This document shows, piece by piece, positions 1 to 13,010 of a DNA stretch of 64,000 bases. A program made the position numbers and the translations under genes. The notes below the pieces were generated by a model. That model was not told the DNA's origin. It did no database searches and saw only the letters and a list, made by a program, of their open reading frames with translations. The stretch comes from Capsicum annuum (Eukaryota; Streptophyta; Magnoliopsida; Solanales; Solanaceae), in NCBI RefSeq assembly GCF_002878395.1, contig NC_061119.1, positions 21,057,588 to 21,121,587 of the forward strand. Direction: 5' to 3'. Numbering within the stretch: position 1 is the first letter of the stretch; the number at the start of each line of letters is the position of its first letter.

Positions 1-404
1 ACAAAGGCCTGAGAGACCCCTTAGCATGTCATCATAAGCATTATTCATACAAAAGTCAAACTGCGGAAGCTAAACTAAAAACATGGTTGTCCCAAAATCT
101 AACTTAAAACTTCATAACATCGTATCAAAAGGGTAAACCCAAATCCAATCTTAAACTGTCTATAAAGTTTCTACTGAACTGTAAATAATAATCTGTCTAA
201 ACCAGGACAATGCCCTCGTCCAGACCATAAAACCTGTAGAAACTATAAGAAGAATCTACCTTCTGAAATAAGAGAGGCTCTCCAACTCTGGAGTTTAGGA
301 AGTAATCTACTATTGAGTTGGACAATGGAAATCTACCTAAGAACCTACATTATGAGACAATGTAGCACAAAGAATGGTCAATAGCAGAATGTATTTTTAT
401 GCAA
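1..404. other. No gene seen
   Basis: AT-rich sequence with no convincing reading frame, RNA gene or repeat structure that I can recognise. It ends where the fold-back element begins. Confidence 0.5.
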
Positions 405-694
405 AATGAAAAAATGCATTGTTTCCACCCTAAACTATACGCAAAATTGCTGAGATACACCCAAACTTTAGGAGGGTCCTATTACCCCCCTGGACTAATT
501 AAAATCATATTTTTGGCAACCTTACAACCTAGGTGTACCATCACTGTGTTGATTCACTGATGTGCCACATAGGCACTAAAGTTGCCAAAAACATAATTTT
601 AATTAGTCAACAAGGTAATAGAACCCTCGTAATGTTCCGGTGTATCTCAACAATTTTATGAATAGTTCAGGGTAGAAACAAAACATTTTTTCAA
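405..694. mobile_element. Fold-back MITE with long terminal inverted repeats
   Basis: The left 125 or so bases and the reverse complement of the right 125 or so bases can be aligned along their whole length with scattered mismatches. Both arms hold, in order, an A-rich start, a CACCCTAAACTAT-like stretch, TTGCTGAGATACACC and GACTAATTAAAAT. The two arms are separated by only a few dozen bases and there is no coding capacity. This is the architecture of a non-autonomous DNA transposon. No clean target duplication is visible, so the superfamily is not assigned; the long arms would fit a Mutator-like or fold-back type. Confidence 0.75.
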
Positions 695-779
695 TGTAGA
701 ACTAACCAAGAACTACATATATTCCATATAAAATAGTCGAGAGTATTAAGAAAATAATTTAACATAATAGATTTCAAAA

Positions 780-2615
780 ACACATGGGCATAATTCAAGA
801 GCTTTAAAATGTTATTTTTATGTCATGATAAAACATTTTGTCTTATTTCTGAGCTAGATGGTACACCCTACATTTCTAAAATCCCACGGGTTATATGGAA
901 TACACCCTTGACTCGGCGGCCAAGCCCCCAATCCATGTTTGTAGCAAGGATTGAAGTTTTCATAAATTGGTAATAACCCACATGTGAGCATACCGTAGGA
1001 CTCCCTCCAAGTGAGATATCGTAATTATCCTCCCAATGTAGGATAACATTTCATAAGCCCCAAATCGGCAAAATACAGTTTCCAGCAATGAGCCATTTCA
1101 CTCAAATGCCTTTTCTGGGTAACCATCTAACTCTCTTTAAGCCCAATTTCAGTCCATTAAGATCAGGCTTAATCTTCAAAATATTCAGTGCTCATTCTTT
1201 TAAGGGCATATCATAATAGGGTATAGTCATACCCAGACTTACAAGTCTTTCATACCTTATCATATCACATCTATAGCCTTTTTTTATTTAAAAGCACATT
1301 AATAACCACCAAAAAGGATTCATCAAAATCACATGAGATTTCTTATTTCAAAAGCTTATGAAACTTATGAAAACACACTCTTTTTTCATGATTTTAATAC
1401 ATGGTGATAAATTCTTTCATTAATCACATGCAATTTCTTCATTAAGAAACCATAGCATTTAGAATTGAAATCACCTCTTTGAAAAACCCGTCAATTGACC
1501 AAGTATAATAATCAAGAGGCATTTAAGCTCAAGAATGATCATCAATCATAAAATAGCCCCATCATAAAAAAACATAATTCTCATGATTAAAATGAGGACT
1601 GACAATTCAAGCTCTGAAACTAAATAATTCATAACATGCTAAGACTATAATTTCATCATGGGGAAAGATAATTTCATAAATTATTATCATAAAACACTTT
1701 TCAAAACTCATATGATATATACACATGATTACAACTCAAGTTTTTGGAAAACCCCCATGACAAATCCACACTTTTAGCAAAATAGGTCTATGATGCATGT
1801 TCTTCAAACAATTTTCAAAACCCTTTTCATATACATACACATATAACTTTGAAACTTGTTAAAAAATATTAATCCTATTCCCATGATGTTTAGGATATTC
1901 CCACTTACCTTTTGAAGGAGAAAAATTGAAGATAACATAGAGAAATTAGACCTCCGAATCTTTAATTCCTTAACCCTAGGTAGTTTCTCCCCTTTTGATT
2001 TAGGATATGCGATATGCGGATTTTATTAGAGAAAAATTATGTGTTTAAGGTTTAATATTCATCCAAAGAGTGTTAGGAATGGTTTTGGGATGATGAAATA
2101 AATCAAACGGAACACTTTTTGACTCACCAAATAGGTTATGCGTCGCATGGCCAAAGAAATCCTTAAGGTTTGTGTCACATGGCCAAAGCATCGTTGAGGC
2201 AGTGTACTTTGGCGATGGGCGTATTGCGCATGGCCATCGTATACAATAGATAGTGCCTCATTCAAACACTCATAACTTTGACTCCTGACTTGACTGACGA
2301 ACGGTCGGTGTAGTCGGAAAGAAGACTCGAAGGGCTTCAAGTTGCAATATAGTATGCCACATAAATCTTTGTATCTTTGGAGAAATAGTCGCTGGGATTT
2401 GACCCAAATAAAATTATCGACTAAAAGTCAATCTATAGGAAAGTGCTTAACTTAACTTTTGAGCTAGGAGATGTTTTTGGTGTATATTCATTTCCAAAGC
2501 TATTCCCACGTTAAGAAAATTTTATTCACACAAATATCTATGTAAAAACCATTGGATTAAGATCTATAAATGTTGGAAAGTTGGTTCAACTTTAGCCCGA
2601 AAGTGCGGTGTGTTG
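780..2615 (-). repeat. Possible gypsy LTR fragment
   Basis: No coding sequence. The layout resembles the other minus-strand gypsy LTRs in this window: a long AT-rich part, a CTTACCTTTTGAAGGAG stretch, a CCCTAGG, then a GC-richer patch with repeated CATGGCC and GCGATGG words (2140-2245), then a CATAACTTTGACTCC-like stretch. Neither end nor an adjoining polyprotein is visible, so this rests on texture alone and could be wrong. Confidence 0.3.
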
Positions 2616-4408
2616 TAGTAACTCTCTTGATCATCTTTTCTTAACTTAAAAATGATCTAAGGTCCTTCATTAGCATGATTCTATAGTCATTCTATGATTT
2701 GGACTCCTAGAGATGTATTTCAATCACCAAGAATGTTGGAAAGTGTTTTGTCAATTCAAAAAAAACTTTGAGAAGAACTCCGTTGATTGCTCCTTGAATG
2801 AACTTAGTAGCCGATGCCAATGTTGGTCTAATGCTTTTCAAAGTGTTTACTAGTCTCTATGTTGTATTCAAAGATGGTTGTATCTCTATATCCATTTACT
2901 ACCTCATTTGTATCCTTCTTATGTTAGAAGCTCTTGTACTGATACCACTACGTTTTGGGACTAAGTTATGTAATTGATCTTTTATTATATTTATAACGCA
3001 TTCTTTCCTTCATTCTTGTGGTATTCTGTTATTAGTTACGAACTATAGGATTGGCTTGCCTACTAGTTGCTATGTAACTCCTTATTTGTAGTTGTAGGGA
3101 GTAGGTCCGATGACTTGTTATTAGTCGAAACAAGTCATTTTGGCATTTGATGGCTTTTAACTTGTTCTTGAATTTGGACGAGATTTTCACATCATCGGGA
3201 AGCATGGCGTCATCTTGTTGGCCTTGCATTTTTTTAGGACGCCTAGTCACCCTAACACGTGCCATGGGTTTGTACTTGAAGGTGTAATGAACTTTGACCA
3301 TAAATTTAATACAACTAATTAATTTGTAATGCCCAAATTGATTAATCAACCTAAATAAACATGAATTAAACCCATTTTTTTTATGAATTTAATCTAACAA
3401 AAGTTATATATCTATAGAGAGATGATAAATAAAATAAATATCACTCCAGATGTTGAGGTATCATTTTTCTTAATGTTTAAGTTACAACACTTACTAAGGC
3501 TATGTCTGATATGAGAAAATGTAAGCATTATTTTGTTCTGAAAAGAATTTACTTTCTAGATCAATTTCAAAGTCGGGTCATGATATAATCGGGAGACTAC
3601 GATAAAGAGACAATAGTTTTGTGATAATTTGAAATTTTAATTATTGATAATAACATACAAGTATTGGTTGAAATAATTGAGATAAAGTAAGAACATAGCT
3701 ATTATACCTATTAAATGAAAATGAATACCCTCTCACATTTGATAAGTGCCAAAAGTTATTTTCCTTTATAATTGAGAATGTATTATTGAAAAATGAAAAA
3801 TAATTTAATCAAAAAAGGAAAAGGTTTCTCTCCAAACTTAATCTATAAAAGGAAAAGAAATAGACAAAAGTTTACCCTTATATTGATTACAACAACAACA
3901 TACCCTCATCTTGACCCAAGAAAGGAAAAATAATCAAATAGGTCAAACAAAAATTATTTGTATAGTCAACACTAGACATGCCCCCTACCCGCTAGAGGCA
4001 CTATAGACACAACAAAGAATTATGACCACACAGAAAAATCCTTATATCCCCCAAGAGGTTAAATTGTTGAAGTAATAGAAATGACATCTTCTTACTATGG
4101 AATAATTAAAGAAATTCGTGTGATGCTAATTGACAGTAATACAACTTCTGCTTCTGAGATGGTAGATTTCCTAAAGTCTTATGACTATAAATGTTATATC
4201 TCTAGAAATATATCTAGAACCTATAACCTTTCATTCTTTTATAACTAAATTTAGTGTGATTTCCTTTTTATAACATATTTTATTGATATGATGCTTGTTA
4301 TTGCACTTGTGATATTAGTGTTGATCTCTTTTCAGATTCATCTATACCTCATGTAAATCTTGGATTTCTTTCTTTTGTTGTTGTCATAACACTATTAACT
4401 TGTTTTTT
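2616..4408. other. No gene seen
   Basis: AT-rich, with no frame longer than about 105 codons. The longest (3032-3349, minus) has no recognisable domain. A short AAC-rich run lies near 3889-3904. Nothing further can be supported. Confidence 0.5.
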
Positions 4409-4430
4409 CATGACTCCATTTGGAGTCATG
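4409..4430. repeat. Short perfect palindrome at LTR border
   Basis: Two 10-base arms, CATGACTCCA and TGGAGTCATG, are exact reverse complements with two T bases between them. The right arm overlaps the first bases (TG at 4429) of the inferred element A LTR. This may be chance, or a trace of the integration site. Confidence 0.6.
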
Positions 4431-6092
4431 ATGGCACATACCACATACCACAGTAGGTAAGCTGACACCGTAATCCGAAGCTATGGCAATGGGTTACCTC
4501 TGTAAGAACTTCCAACATGGTATCTATGTATGACCGAAATATATAACAAAAAGATTTTACAACAAAGGAAAACCGATATTCAAACTCATATCCCACGACA
4601 TGATAGAATTAATACAAGATTTTCTAAACTTGATAAAAACAAGTTACAATCCTAGAATCAATTTTTTTTTAAATAGTCTCATACATTTGTTTTCCAAGCA
4701 AAAGACAATTAAGGATAGAGGGGAAAGAGGGAAACTTGATCTCCAAGAGCTCACCCTGTCTCCGAATAGTCAACTCGCACGAACTAGATCAACTGAGGGA
4801 ACTAGAACCTGGGTCTGCACCAAAAGGGTACATAAGTGTAGTATGAGTACCAAAACACGAGTACTCAGTAGGCATCATCGGCCGACTAAGTTCAAATATA
4901 ATTTCATGACGATATAAAGTAAGACAATGATCTTAAAGTCAAGGGGTAGGATCGGACCTGGATCTTCGTTGATACCACGGTACCAACATCTATATTACTA
5001 AAGCAATAACATGGCATACTATTTTAATATACTCCATAATCACCATAACAACTGAGTATCATTTCGAAAGGATACAACCATATGCATAATAGAAAAACAT
5101 CTACTTGCCATAATCATTATCAACCATCTTTAGAATATACACACAAGAACTTACAGCAATGTCCCATACCGCTGGGAAGTACACAAAACAGAGCACAACA
5201 AAGAACTCATCACGGTGTTACATACCACCGGAGAGTACACAAAAGAATACAACCAATAATACCATAATGCACAAATTCTCCATTAATTTACCAAAAACGG
5301 TGGGTAGCACAACCCTGCCAGGACTTATTACCAAAATCCACTTCTAAATACCCATACAGTAATTCACTTAAAAAAAGCAACATTGTCATATATAGGCACG
5401 TAATCATTAATTCTATAATTCATTGATAAATACCGCAAACTCCATACTAATAAACTTATTTTTCAACGTCTAAAGATTACAGGTCTTAAAATTACTAGTC
5501 ATCAAATTGGGGAAAAACTACAAGAAGCCCATAGTATAGGTTATTCAACTATCATAAGGCCATTCTTTAACTAGCATCATCATGAAATGAGTTATCAACT
5601 AAGAAATCTCAACTTCACATGTTAGGATATAATTTAACTAACCATCATGCAATACTAGATCCATCATCACTAAGAATGTCACAACCTTAAGGACTAGTTT
5701 CCATATTTTAATCAAGTAAAGTCTACAAACTAGCTTACTAGGTTTCTAGGTTCCAAATAATAATCATATATTTTAGAAGTAGCTAGTTATCACATAAGCC
5801 ACCTTACTAGGCAAGATTTCTTAATATAACCTCATATTCAAGTCAAGTATATATATTAGGTTAGCCCTTGAGTTTTAATGCAAGTTTACACACAACGCTA
5901 AGCCTCAACTCAATATTAGGCATAAATTTTCTCTAGTAGCCAATTTAGCATCAACAAGGGTCACACCTCTTATATAGTGATTTGGAAAAAATAACAATTT
6001 ACCAAGAGAGACCTCATAATTAAAGTACAGAGAAAGTTTGTCCCATACGTCCTAACCTTTCAAATATCTATGCATATAAGTAAATTTTCCCC

Positions 6093-6360
6093 ATACGGCA
6101 TCATAATGTTCTTACCTTTTTTCGGTTCGCAGGGCATCATCACAATATCAACATATTCCTCGGGATTCATTGGGAATCATCATAATATCACACATTTCTT
6201 TGGAGTCGAACTGAGCGTCATCATAATATCACACATTCCTCCGCAAGCATACCGAGCATCTTCATAATATCATATATTTATCTAGACTCGAATAGGGTAT
6301 AATCATAATATCACATATTCTTCCTAACTCAAACTTGGCATCATAATACTAGCACATATT
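6093..6360. repeat. Minisatellite, ~41-bp unit, 6-7 copies
   Basis: The word CATCATAATATCACACATT, with variants, recurs at about 6093, 6134, 6175, 6215, 6256, 6298 and 6337, a period close to 41 bases. Between the words are diverged spacers. The matching place in the other element A LTR (near 28440-28490) lacks the array, so it expanded here or was lost there. Confidence 0.75.
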
Positions 6361-7650
6361 TGTTCGTATACAAAAACATACATCTACATGCATAGCAAAA
6401 CCAATAAGCATACAAAAAAGCTCATACTTTATAAACAAGTAGGGATGTGGGATAACACTCGCCATTTTACCTTACTAATAAGCTTCACATGTAATATGAG
6501 CATCAACAAGTGGATGAGTATTTATTAAACATGCACAGTAAGCACTTAACAAGGGTATTCAAGTAAAGATCACAGATAATACAATAATTTAGTGCAACCA
6601 TCACAACTCCTACACATATGTATAGAGCTTGAACAATCAACACGTATCTAGGTTGCTAAGCATATACATAGTTCAAGCTTAAGGTAGGTCAAGTCGCACT
6701 TCTAAATCCCGAGATTGCCGAGCTTAATAAGAGATATCTAGATTCTACTTGGAATTTGGCTAAGCCATCCATACCTCACCATAAGGGCGTACCAATCCTT
6801 TCATGGCCTATATGGTAAGTCTCTGCAAGAATCCTTCCTAAGTTAACCTAACACCAAGGTCATTATCTTTATAGGAATTGTATAGGTCAATACACTCCTA
6901 AGGATTGAGATGTATACCATTCATGTCTACTTAGAACCACTATATTGTTCTTACAGTAGTCATGAGACAACAATTAAGCTAACCAAGGTCCTAGACTAAG
7001 GGTCAAATATCACACCTTACAAATCCATGACCTATAGAAATTAATGAATCCTAAGTTCACCATTTAGTGAGTATCATCTAAATTTCCAGTCAAATCTCAC
7101 AAGATATCAATGATTACATTACAAACAAGCTCAATCAATGCTATGGGTAACCTACTTTGAATCCATGCAACTCACTAACCAATGAGCTTTTTCTTTTATT
7201 TTTGAGAAGCTTCCCCTTTCACAAGTAAGGATATCAACAATACAATCTAAGAATTACAACAAGAATGACAATACCCATTATAGCACTATTATCCCATGGA
7301 TTTCAATTGGACACCAAAACCCTAATTGGGTTTTACCCTTTGAAAGGACTTTCCAAGACCAAGCCATAGCCTAATTATCTTTACGGAGTTAAAGCCCTCA
7401 AGTAATTTGAGTCAATCACTCAATTTTGGGGATACAATTGACCTACAATGATTTAGGGATTTTGAGTCAAGAAACCATGAAATCAATATAAAATTAGAGG
7501 AATTTTTACCTTAAATTTGTGGTAAAAAGATGGATTACACAAGTTTTTAAGCTTGGAATCAACCCACAAGACTCATTTTTTGTCAACAAATATTAATGGC
7601 TGCTTGGGTTTTCAAAATACTGAAGAATGTCTCAAAAATTGGCTGAAGGG

Positions 7651-7660
7651 TATTTTTATA
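7651..7660 (-). promoter_or_regulatory. Predicted TATA box of element A LTR
   Basis: On the minus strand this reads TATAAAAATA, followed by CCC. It lies about 500 bases inside the LTR from its 5' end, a plausible U3/R position. No experimental support. Confidence 0.4.
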
Positions 7661-8159
7661 CGAGTTTAAATGGGCCCGGAAAGTCAATCTAATTTTTGAC
7701 CTCTAGTACTCCATTTTTTTTCAAACGAACTATGTAAACCGACTAAAATCGACATTCTAGATGCATTGGTGATATTGGATTTTCCATCCAAGGTCATTTA
7801 GGACACTTGTGGGTCCCACACCCATATATGGAAATTTTTTACTTTTTGACTAATAGGTCGAAATGAGCTTGGGTGTTGTGGGATCCGAACCAAGGTGCTA
7901 TCTACCCTAAAATCAATATTACATAAGTGATGGTGTAGTCTACATTTGCAACCAAAATCATTTTATTCAATTTTTTGTTGGCGGCCATTTGGAATCGATG
8001 AAGACATCAAATTGGAAAATTGGTTCTAAAAATAAAATGAACTGTCAAATAACCAAAATATTGGTTCCAAAAAGTTACTAATGACTTGGGATGACTATGG
8101 AGGAGATCTATCGGTGAAAATAAGCAAGAACATGGATAATGACCTACAGGGTCATTACA

Positions 8160-8860
8160 ACATCGACTACTAAGGAACTTTTGTGCTCGAAAGTTAAAGA
8201 AAAGCAAGTACCTGAAGTCTCGAACAAGTGAGGATACTAGGCATACATCTCTCTTTAAATCCCCCAAGTATCTTCCTCTATTGAAATGTCTCCATTTAAC
8301 CTTGACGACCAAAATATCCTTAGTATACAGTCGCCTCATATCACCCACCAAAACAAGCATGGGCTCCTCCATAAAGGTCAACTGATCGTCCAACTAGACT
8401 GAGTCCTATCTAAGCACATGAGAAGGATCCGAAATGTACTTTCCCAACATAAAGACATAGAAAATGCAAAGTAAAGTGTCAAAGTCTTAAGGTAGAGCCA
8501 ACTCATAGGCCACCATGCAAACAACACAAAGAATCTCAAAAGGACCAATATAGCGAGGGCTAAGCTTACCCTTCATTCCAAACCTCATCACACCTCTCAT
8601 AGGTTAAACTTGAAAGAACACATGATCACCCACTCTGAATCTCAAGGCATGGATTATACGATCGATATAGGCCTTCCCCCTACTCTAGGTTGCTCTCAAC
8701 TTATCATGAATCACCCCGACTTTATCTAACAAGTCCTGAAGCAAATTTGTCCTACGAGATCTAACCTCGAATGTCTCAAACCATCCTATAAGAGAACGAC
8801 ACCGCCTACCATACAATGCCTCATAAGGGTCCATCTTAATACTCGAATGATAACAGTTGT
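8160..8860 (-). pseudogene. Element A integrase C-terminus with chromodomain-like tail
   Basis: On the minus strand the sequence encodes, in order, a [18 protein letters not shown] stretch, the GKLSPRYIGPFEIL motif typical of gypsy integrase C-termini, and then, near 8200-8393, DDQLTFMEEP...VVKVKWRH, which matches the chromodomain-like end of these polyproteins. Several stops and a frame change separate the parts. The LTR begins directly after it at 8159. The N-terminal half of the same protein lies at 24607-25440 beyond the inserted element B. Not functional. Confidence 0.85.
8856..8860. repeat. Target duplication of element B, left copy (GTTGT)
   Basis: GTTGT is found immediately before element B and again at 24602-24606 immediately after it. 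Confidence 0.85.
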
Positions 8861-11301
8861 TTTAAGACCCCGCAAAATCCTAAGCTTAACTTAGTCCTTT
8901 AAAGATTGAAAAGTAGTCCTAGACTTAGAAATTTTAGCTAAGTATTTAGAATTAGAATTTATTTTAGCCTTCATAAGTTGGAGATCCTATTTTACAATCC
9001 TTACGACCTTAAAATTTTGATTTTTAGGTTGATTCATGATCAGGAATGTCAGTAGGTGTTCTCAAATGAGTTTTGGATTTCTTGAACATCATTTGAGGCA
9101 CATTTAGGAGTCCAAAATAGTGGATCTATGCGATCTCGACTTGTCGCATTGACCAGAACTTTTCACTAGACTTCAGTTCAAATTCTAGTAAGCCAATGCG
9201 ATGTCGACGTGCCGCGTTGGCTATCGCATCAACCATTGATTTGGCGCGGTGCCTAGTATATGACTGGGAATGGTTTCTTATCATTTAATTCCATGTATAG
9301 AGGGACAATTAAGTATTTTTACACTTTTATTCATCCTTAAATATACGAAATTAATCATTCTAATGAGCAAAATTACTCATTATCTCTAAAATTTATCTCA
9401 AGAACAAACCCTAGGGCATTCAATTTCAAGTACAAGCTTGTAGAACCAACCATTAATCTTCACGAACTGATTTACCAAGTTATGTTACGTGTTCATTCAT
9501 GGGTTCCTTTCACCCATAAAGTCCAAGAACCCTTTTTAAAACTATATATTTATGATTTCATGAATTACATGTTGGAATTTGATTGTGTTCATGTGTGAAT
9601 TGATATTTGGAGTTTAATTCCATGATTTATTACAAGTTTCATGGTAACTAGATAATTATGGGTTGATTTATGTGATCTTGATGTTGAACTCTTGAACTAC
9701 AAGTTGAATTTAGTAGCCATGATATTATTACATGTTTATTGCTATATAAAATAACCATGCTCCCCAAGTATTTGATAAAATGCTTATGTGAATTAATAGT
9801 TAAAGCATGGCATATTATTATGTGATTCCATTCATGCAAAAGCTCATGTATAGCCAATTTTGGACAAAATGAATAAATAAATGCATAGTTCGTAAGCAAT
9901 TATTATTATGTTTTTATGGTTATGCTATGCTTTACTTTATATGCTATCCCAAAATCTAGTTTATGACCTAGAGCTACAGTAGTTACAAAATAGTCTTAGA
10001 CATATCACCATCAGTAATATTCAGCCATTATAGAACTCAGTGTATTTAGTCAGATAACAGAACTCAATGAAATCAGTCCCGTTCAGTCAGTTAACATGAT
10101 CAGTAATAGTTTTGTCAAGCCTAGTATACTTTACAAATCAGTTCAGTTAGGAGTAGGATTCAGCACAAAGTGAGCCCAAGAATAGGGGCTCACCTTCTAG
10201 TAAAGGGTATGATCCTTAGAAGTAGTCCTTCCATTCTTGAACTATGTAGCCATCATAGGGTGAGACATCAATCTTCCAGTTGAGGGTTGATTAGGTGTCT
10301 TACCTACCAGTTGAGTGTACCACCATTCATGTTCAGAGCACCTACCTGATGAGGGTGACTCAGCAACTTGTCCTTATTCATAGCATGGTACTGGCACCTT
10401 TCACACTAAGGTTATAGGTTGGACCCTAATTTTTTAAGAAAAGGGAATATCGGTTATATGATAACCTCCTACAATTTTAGTTTCAGTCTTATTATAGAAT
10501 TTTATCTAGTTCTGCAGAACCAGGACTATCAGGAACAGTCAGCCAACTGAGTATAGAATACAATTCAGTTTTACAGAATTAGGACAATCAAAAATAATCA
10601 CCCAGCTATTAGTAAAATAGTTATCAATGAACTCAAATATCAGTCATTCAGTTATTAGAACTAAGTACCTAGTGTTAATATGATCTCAGTTACAATATAT
10701 GTAATTATATGCATACTATTGCAAAATTAGTATTTACAGTAGTTTTATATATGCATTTACTCTTGTTAAATTATACTCATGTTACTCAGCCAGTTATTGT
10801 GCATGCATATGAACCCATGTATTCAGTCTTACCTCACATAGCATACCAGTACATTCAAAGTACTGACCCATACCTTTTTTTACACTATGATGTATTTTAT
10901 CATAGGTTTAGACATACAGGATCATGGTCTCAATTAGCAGCCCATCTTATCAAGAACAGACTTAGTGATGAGTCCTCATAGTGTAAGAACAGAATTATTG
11001 TCTCTGTATTTCAATATATTTTTAGTAGTCGGAGTTAGTTAGTGACTTGTCCGAGTAACTCCATCTTCAGAAAGTTAGAGGCTTTTGGACTAGACTATTT
11101 CATATCGATGTTTAGTTTTTAGTTCTTATTTATCAGTATATGGTTATAGTTATTACACTTATGAAACATTTACACTAATTTCCACTTCATTATAATGTTA
11201 TTATTCAGTGATTACAACAGGTACCAGTGATGGGTTAGCTTGTGGTCCTTCGAGATTATGAGCACCATGTGATGTTTGAGGTACAGACTTGGGGTGTTAT
11301 A
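8861..11301 (+). repeat. Element B 5' LTR
   Basis: Matches 16419-17234 plus 22937-24601 along its length. It ends GGTGTTATA (from GGCATTACA) just before the primer site. It holds no coding sequence; short frames such as 10709-10981 have no domain. Confidence 0.9.
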
Positions 11302-11305
11302 AAGT

Positions 11306-11317
11306 TTGTATCAGAGC
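11306..11317 (+). other. Primer-binding site, initiator Met-tRNA type
   Basis: TTGTATCAGAGC, one mismatch from the standard plant site TGGTATCAGAGC, placed four bases after the LTR end. It would prime minus-strand cDNA synthesis from tRNA-iMet. Confidence 0.85.
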
Positions 11318-11523
11318 CTAAGGTTCAACAGAGTCCTAGGGATTCTAAATTCGTATCTAGTATAGTCTTGTGCATGGGTGTGTAGCACGCCACACCTATT
11401 AATAAGAGGATATGAGGTATATAGGGAAAAGTTTCCCTTCTTTCAGTATTTATAGCATGTGAGTGAGCATGAGCTCAAGTTAAAATCTCTATCTACTTCA
11501 AGTTTCCCATCCGATTACCGATT

Positions 11524-12640
11524 ATGCCTCTAAAATTGACTAATAGAGGAAGAATAGGAATCCATCCAGCACCTCCGCCCGTCTATCCAAATCCTTTTGG
11601 TGAGCATGTTTACCATGAAAAATTCAAAGTAGCTTTCACCACTGTAGGTCAACCTATGGTAGCCTAGAATGAATGTCCTACTGATTTCCACGCTATCTCG
11701 ATGGCCAATACTGTTGCAGCTAGAATTTAGGACATCACCCAATTAAATCCTCCATAATTTATTGGGTCTGAGCCTTAGGAAGACCCACAGGAATTCCCTG
11801 ACATGGTGTAGAAAGTGACAGATATCATGGGGGGTGAGTTCTAGTAAGAGAACTGAGTTAGCTACATATCTATTATAGGATATAGCTTACTCGTTATTCA
11901 AGCAGTGGAGGGTAGAGAGGGCCGCAAATACAGGGCCCATAAAATGGGAGGAGTTTGCCATTATTTTTTTGGATAGGTTTGTCCCACTTGAGTTGAGGAA
12001 AGCAAGGGTTTTAGAGTTTTTTAATTTGAAGGAGGGTAAAATACCAGTGAAAGAGTATTCTCTCAAGTTTACTAAATTATCAGATATGCTCCTCATGTGG
12101 TAGTAGATAGCAAACCTAAGATAAGTAAGTTTGTGTTGGGTGTGTGAAATAGTATGGTCAAGGAGTGTAGGACTGTAAAGCTGATTAAGGAGATAGACAT
12201 ATCCTGAATCATGGTCCATGCTCAGCAGATAGATGAGGTAAAGAATAAGGAAATAGGGAAGGAGAATAATAGAGCTAGAACATAAAGCTTCAGCCTAAGT
12301 TTGAGGGTGGAAAACATCCTCGGTTCCACATAAAACCATCAATTTTTGTTCCGTCCTCAGCTAGTGCTCCAGTGCCAAAATTTAGAGATGGAAATAAAGA
12401 TATGGAACCATGCCATAAACCCAAGATAGTGTTTCAGTGCCTGAACAAATCTTTTTTGCCAAAAATATGGGAGAAAACATGAGGGTATTTTCTCACCTGG
12501 CAGTAATGTATGTTTCAGATATAGAAATCCAATCCATAGGGTTAGTGAGTGTCCTCAGGTGGGTTCACAGTGTCATCATAATCATCCCCTATCTCAGTCT
12601 AATCGCCTGAATTTGCAAGGTGCCTCTTGCAGTGCCACCA
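11524..12640 (+). pseudogene. Element B gag (capsid/nucleocapsid)
   Basis: Starts at an ATG with MPLKLTNRG, aligned with the MPPKR start of the array gag genes. The body keeps FGEHVYHEKFKVAF and EDPQEF, a retrotransposon gag region with many in-frame stops. Near 12460-12560 lies a damaged CCHC zinc knuckle: in CFRYRNPIHRVSEC the second Cys is now Tyr and the glycine is Ile. An upstream half-knuckle CQKYGRKHEG has also lost a Cys. Gag would form the virus-like particle and bind the RNA. Not translatable as it stands. Confidence 0.85.
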
Positions 12641-12729
12641 GTGGGCAACGCCCAAATAGACTCTATACACTTCTGTCCCGATAGGATCAGGAAAGTTCTC
12701 CTGATATGGTTGCTGGTAGTTATAAGTTT

Positions 12730-13010
12730 ATCATTTACATGTTTATGATTTTCTAGATCCAGGAGCTTCTTTGTCCTTTGTAACTCTTTATATAGCTGTA
12801 GACTTTGGAGTCAGTCCTAAAATCCTAGCTGAGCCTTTTTCAGTCTCTACCCTAGTGGGTAAATCTAACATAGCACGATGGGTAAAAAGGAACTGCTCGG
12901 TTATAGTATCTTATAAATTTACATCAATAGACTTAGTAGATCTAGAGATGATGGATTTTGATGCCATTCTTGTCATGGATTGTCTTTGTTCATGATATGC
13001 TTTAGTAGAC
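12730..13010 (+). pseudogene. Element B aspartic protease
   Basis: The retropepsin region of the polyprotein. The segment ILAEPFSVSTLVGKSNIARW matches the protease of D and F, followed by VDLEMMDFDAILVMDCL, the FDVILGMDWL-type end of the domain with the G and W changed. The active-site segment upstream, near 12750-12775, is degraded (LDPGAS still readable in one frame). It would have matured the polyprotein. Confidence 0.8.

Larger units (their letters stand above)
4429..8159 (-). repeat. Element A 3' LTR
   Basis: The right border, read on the minus strand, starts TGTAATGACCCTG and directly follows the end of the integrase region. The left border TGATGGCACATACC gives TG...CA ends and a length of about 3.7 kb, but the left end is less certain because the partner LTR does not reach that far. 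About 1.8 kb of it (5316-7115) is repeated at 27754-29222. It has a predicted minus-strand TATA box and an internal minisatellite. Confidence 0.7.

Noticed and set aside
2935..2955. GATACCA, which could be the complement of a Met-tRNA primer site
   Set aside because: The neighbouring sequence lacks an LTR end and a gag start, and a seven-base match is expected by chance.
3885..3925. ACAACAACAACATACCC, resembling the start of some plant SINE-like repeats
   Set aside because: The resemblance does not continue, and no Pol III boxes are visible.
6093..6360. Regular repeats with spacers, superficially CRISPR-like
   Set aside because: Period about 41 bases with diverging repeats, no cas genes, and located within a plant LTR; a minisatellite explains it.
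10709..10981. A 90-codon open frame
   Set aside because: It lies inside the B 5' LTR, is not preserved in the 3' LTR, and has no domain.
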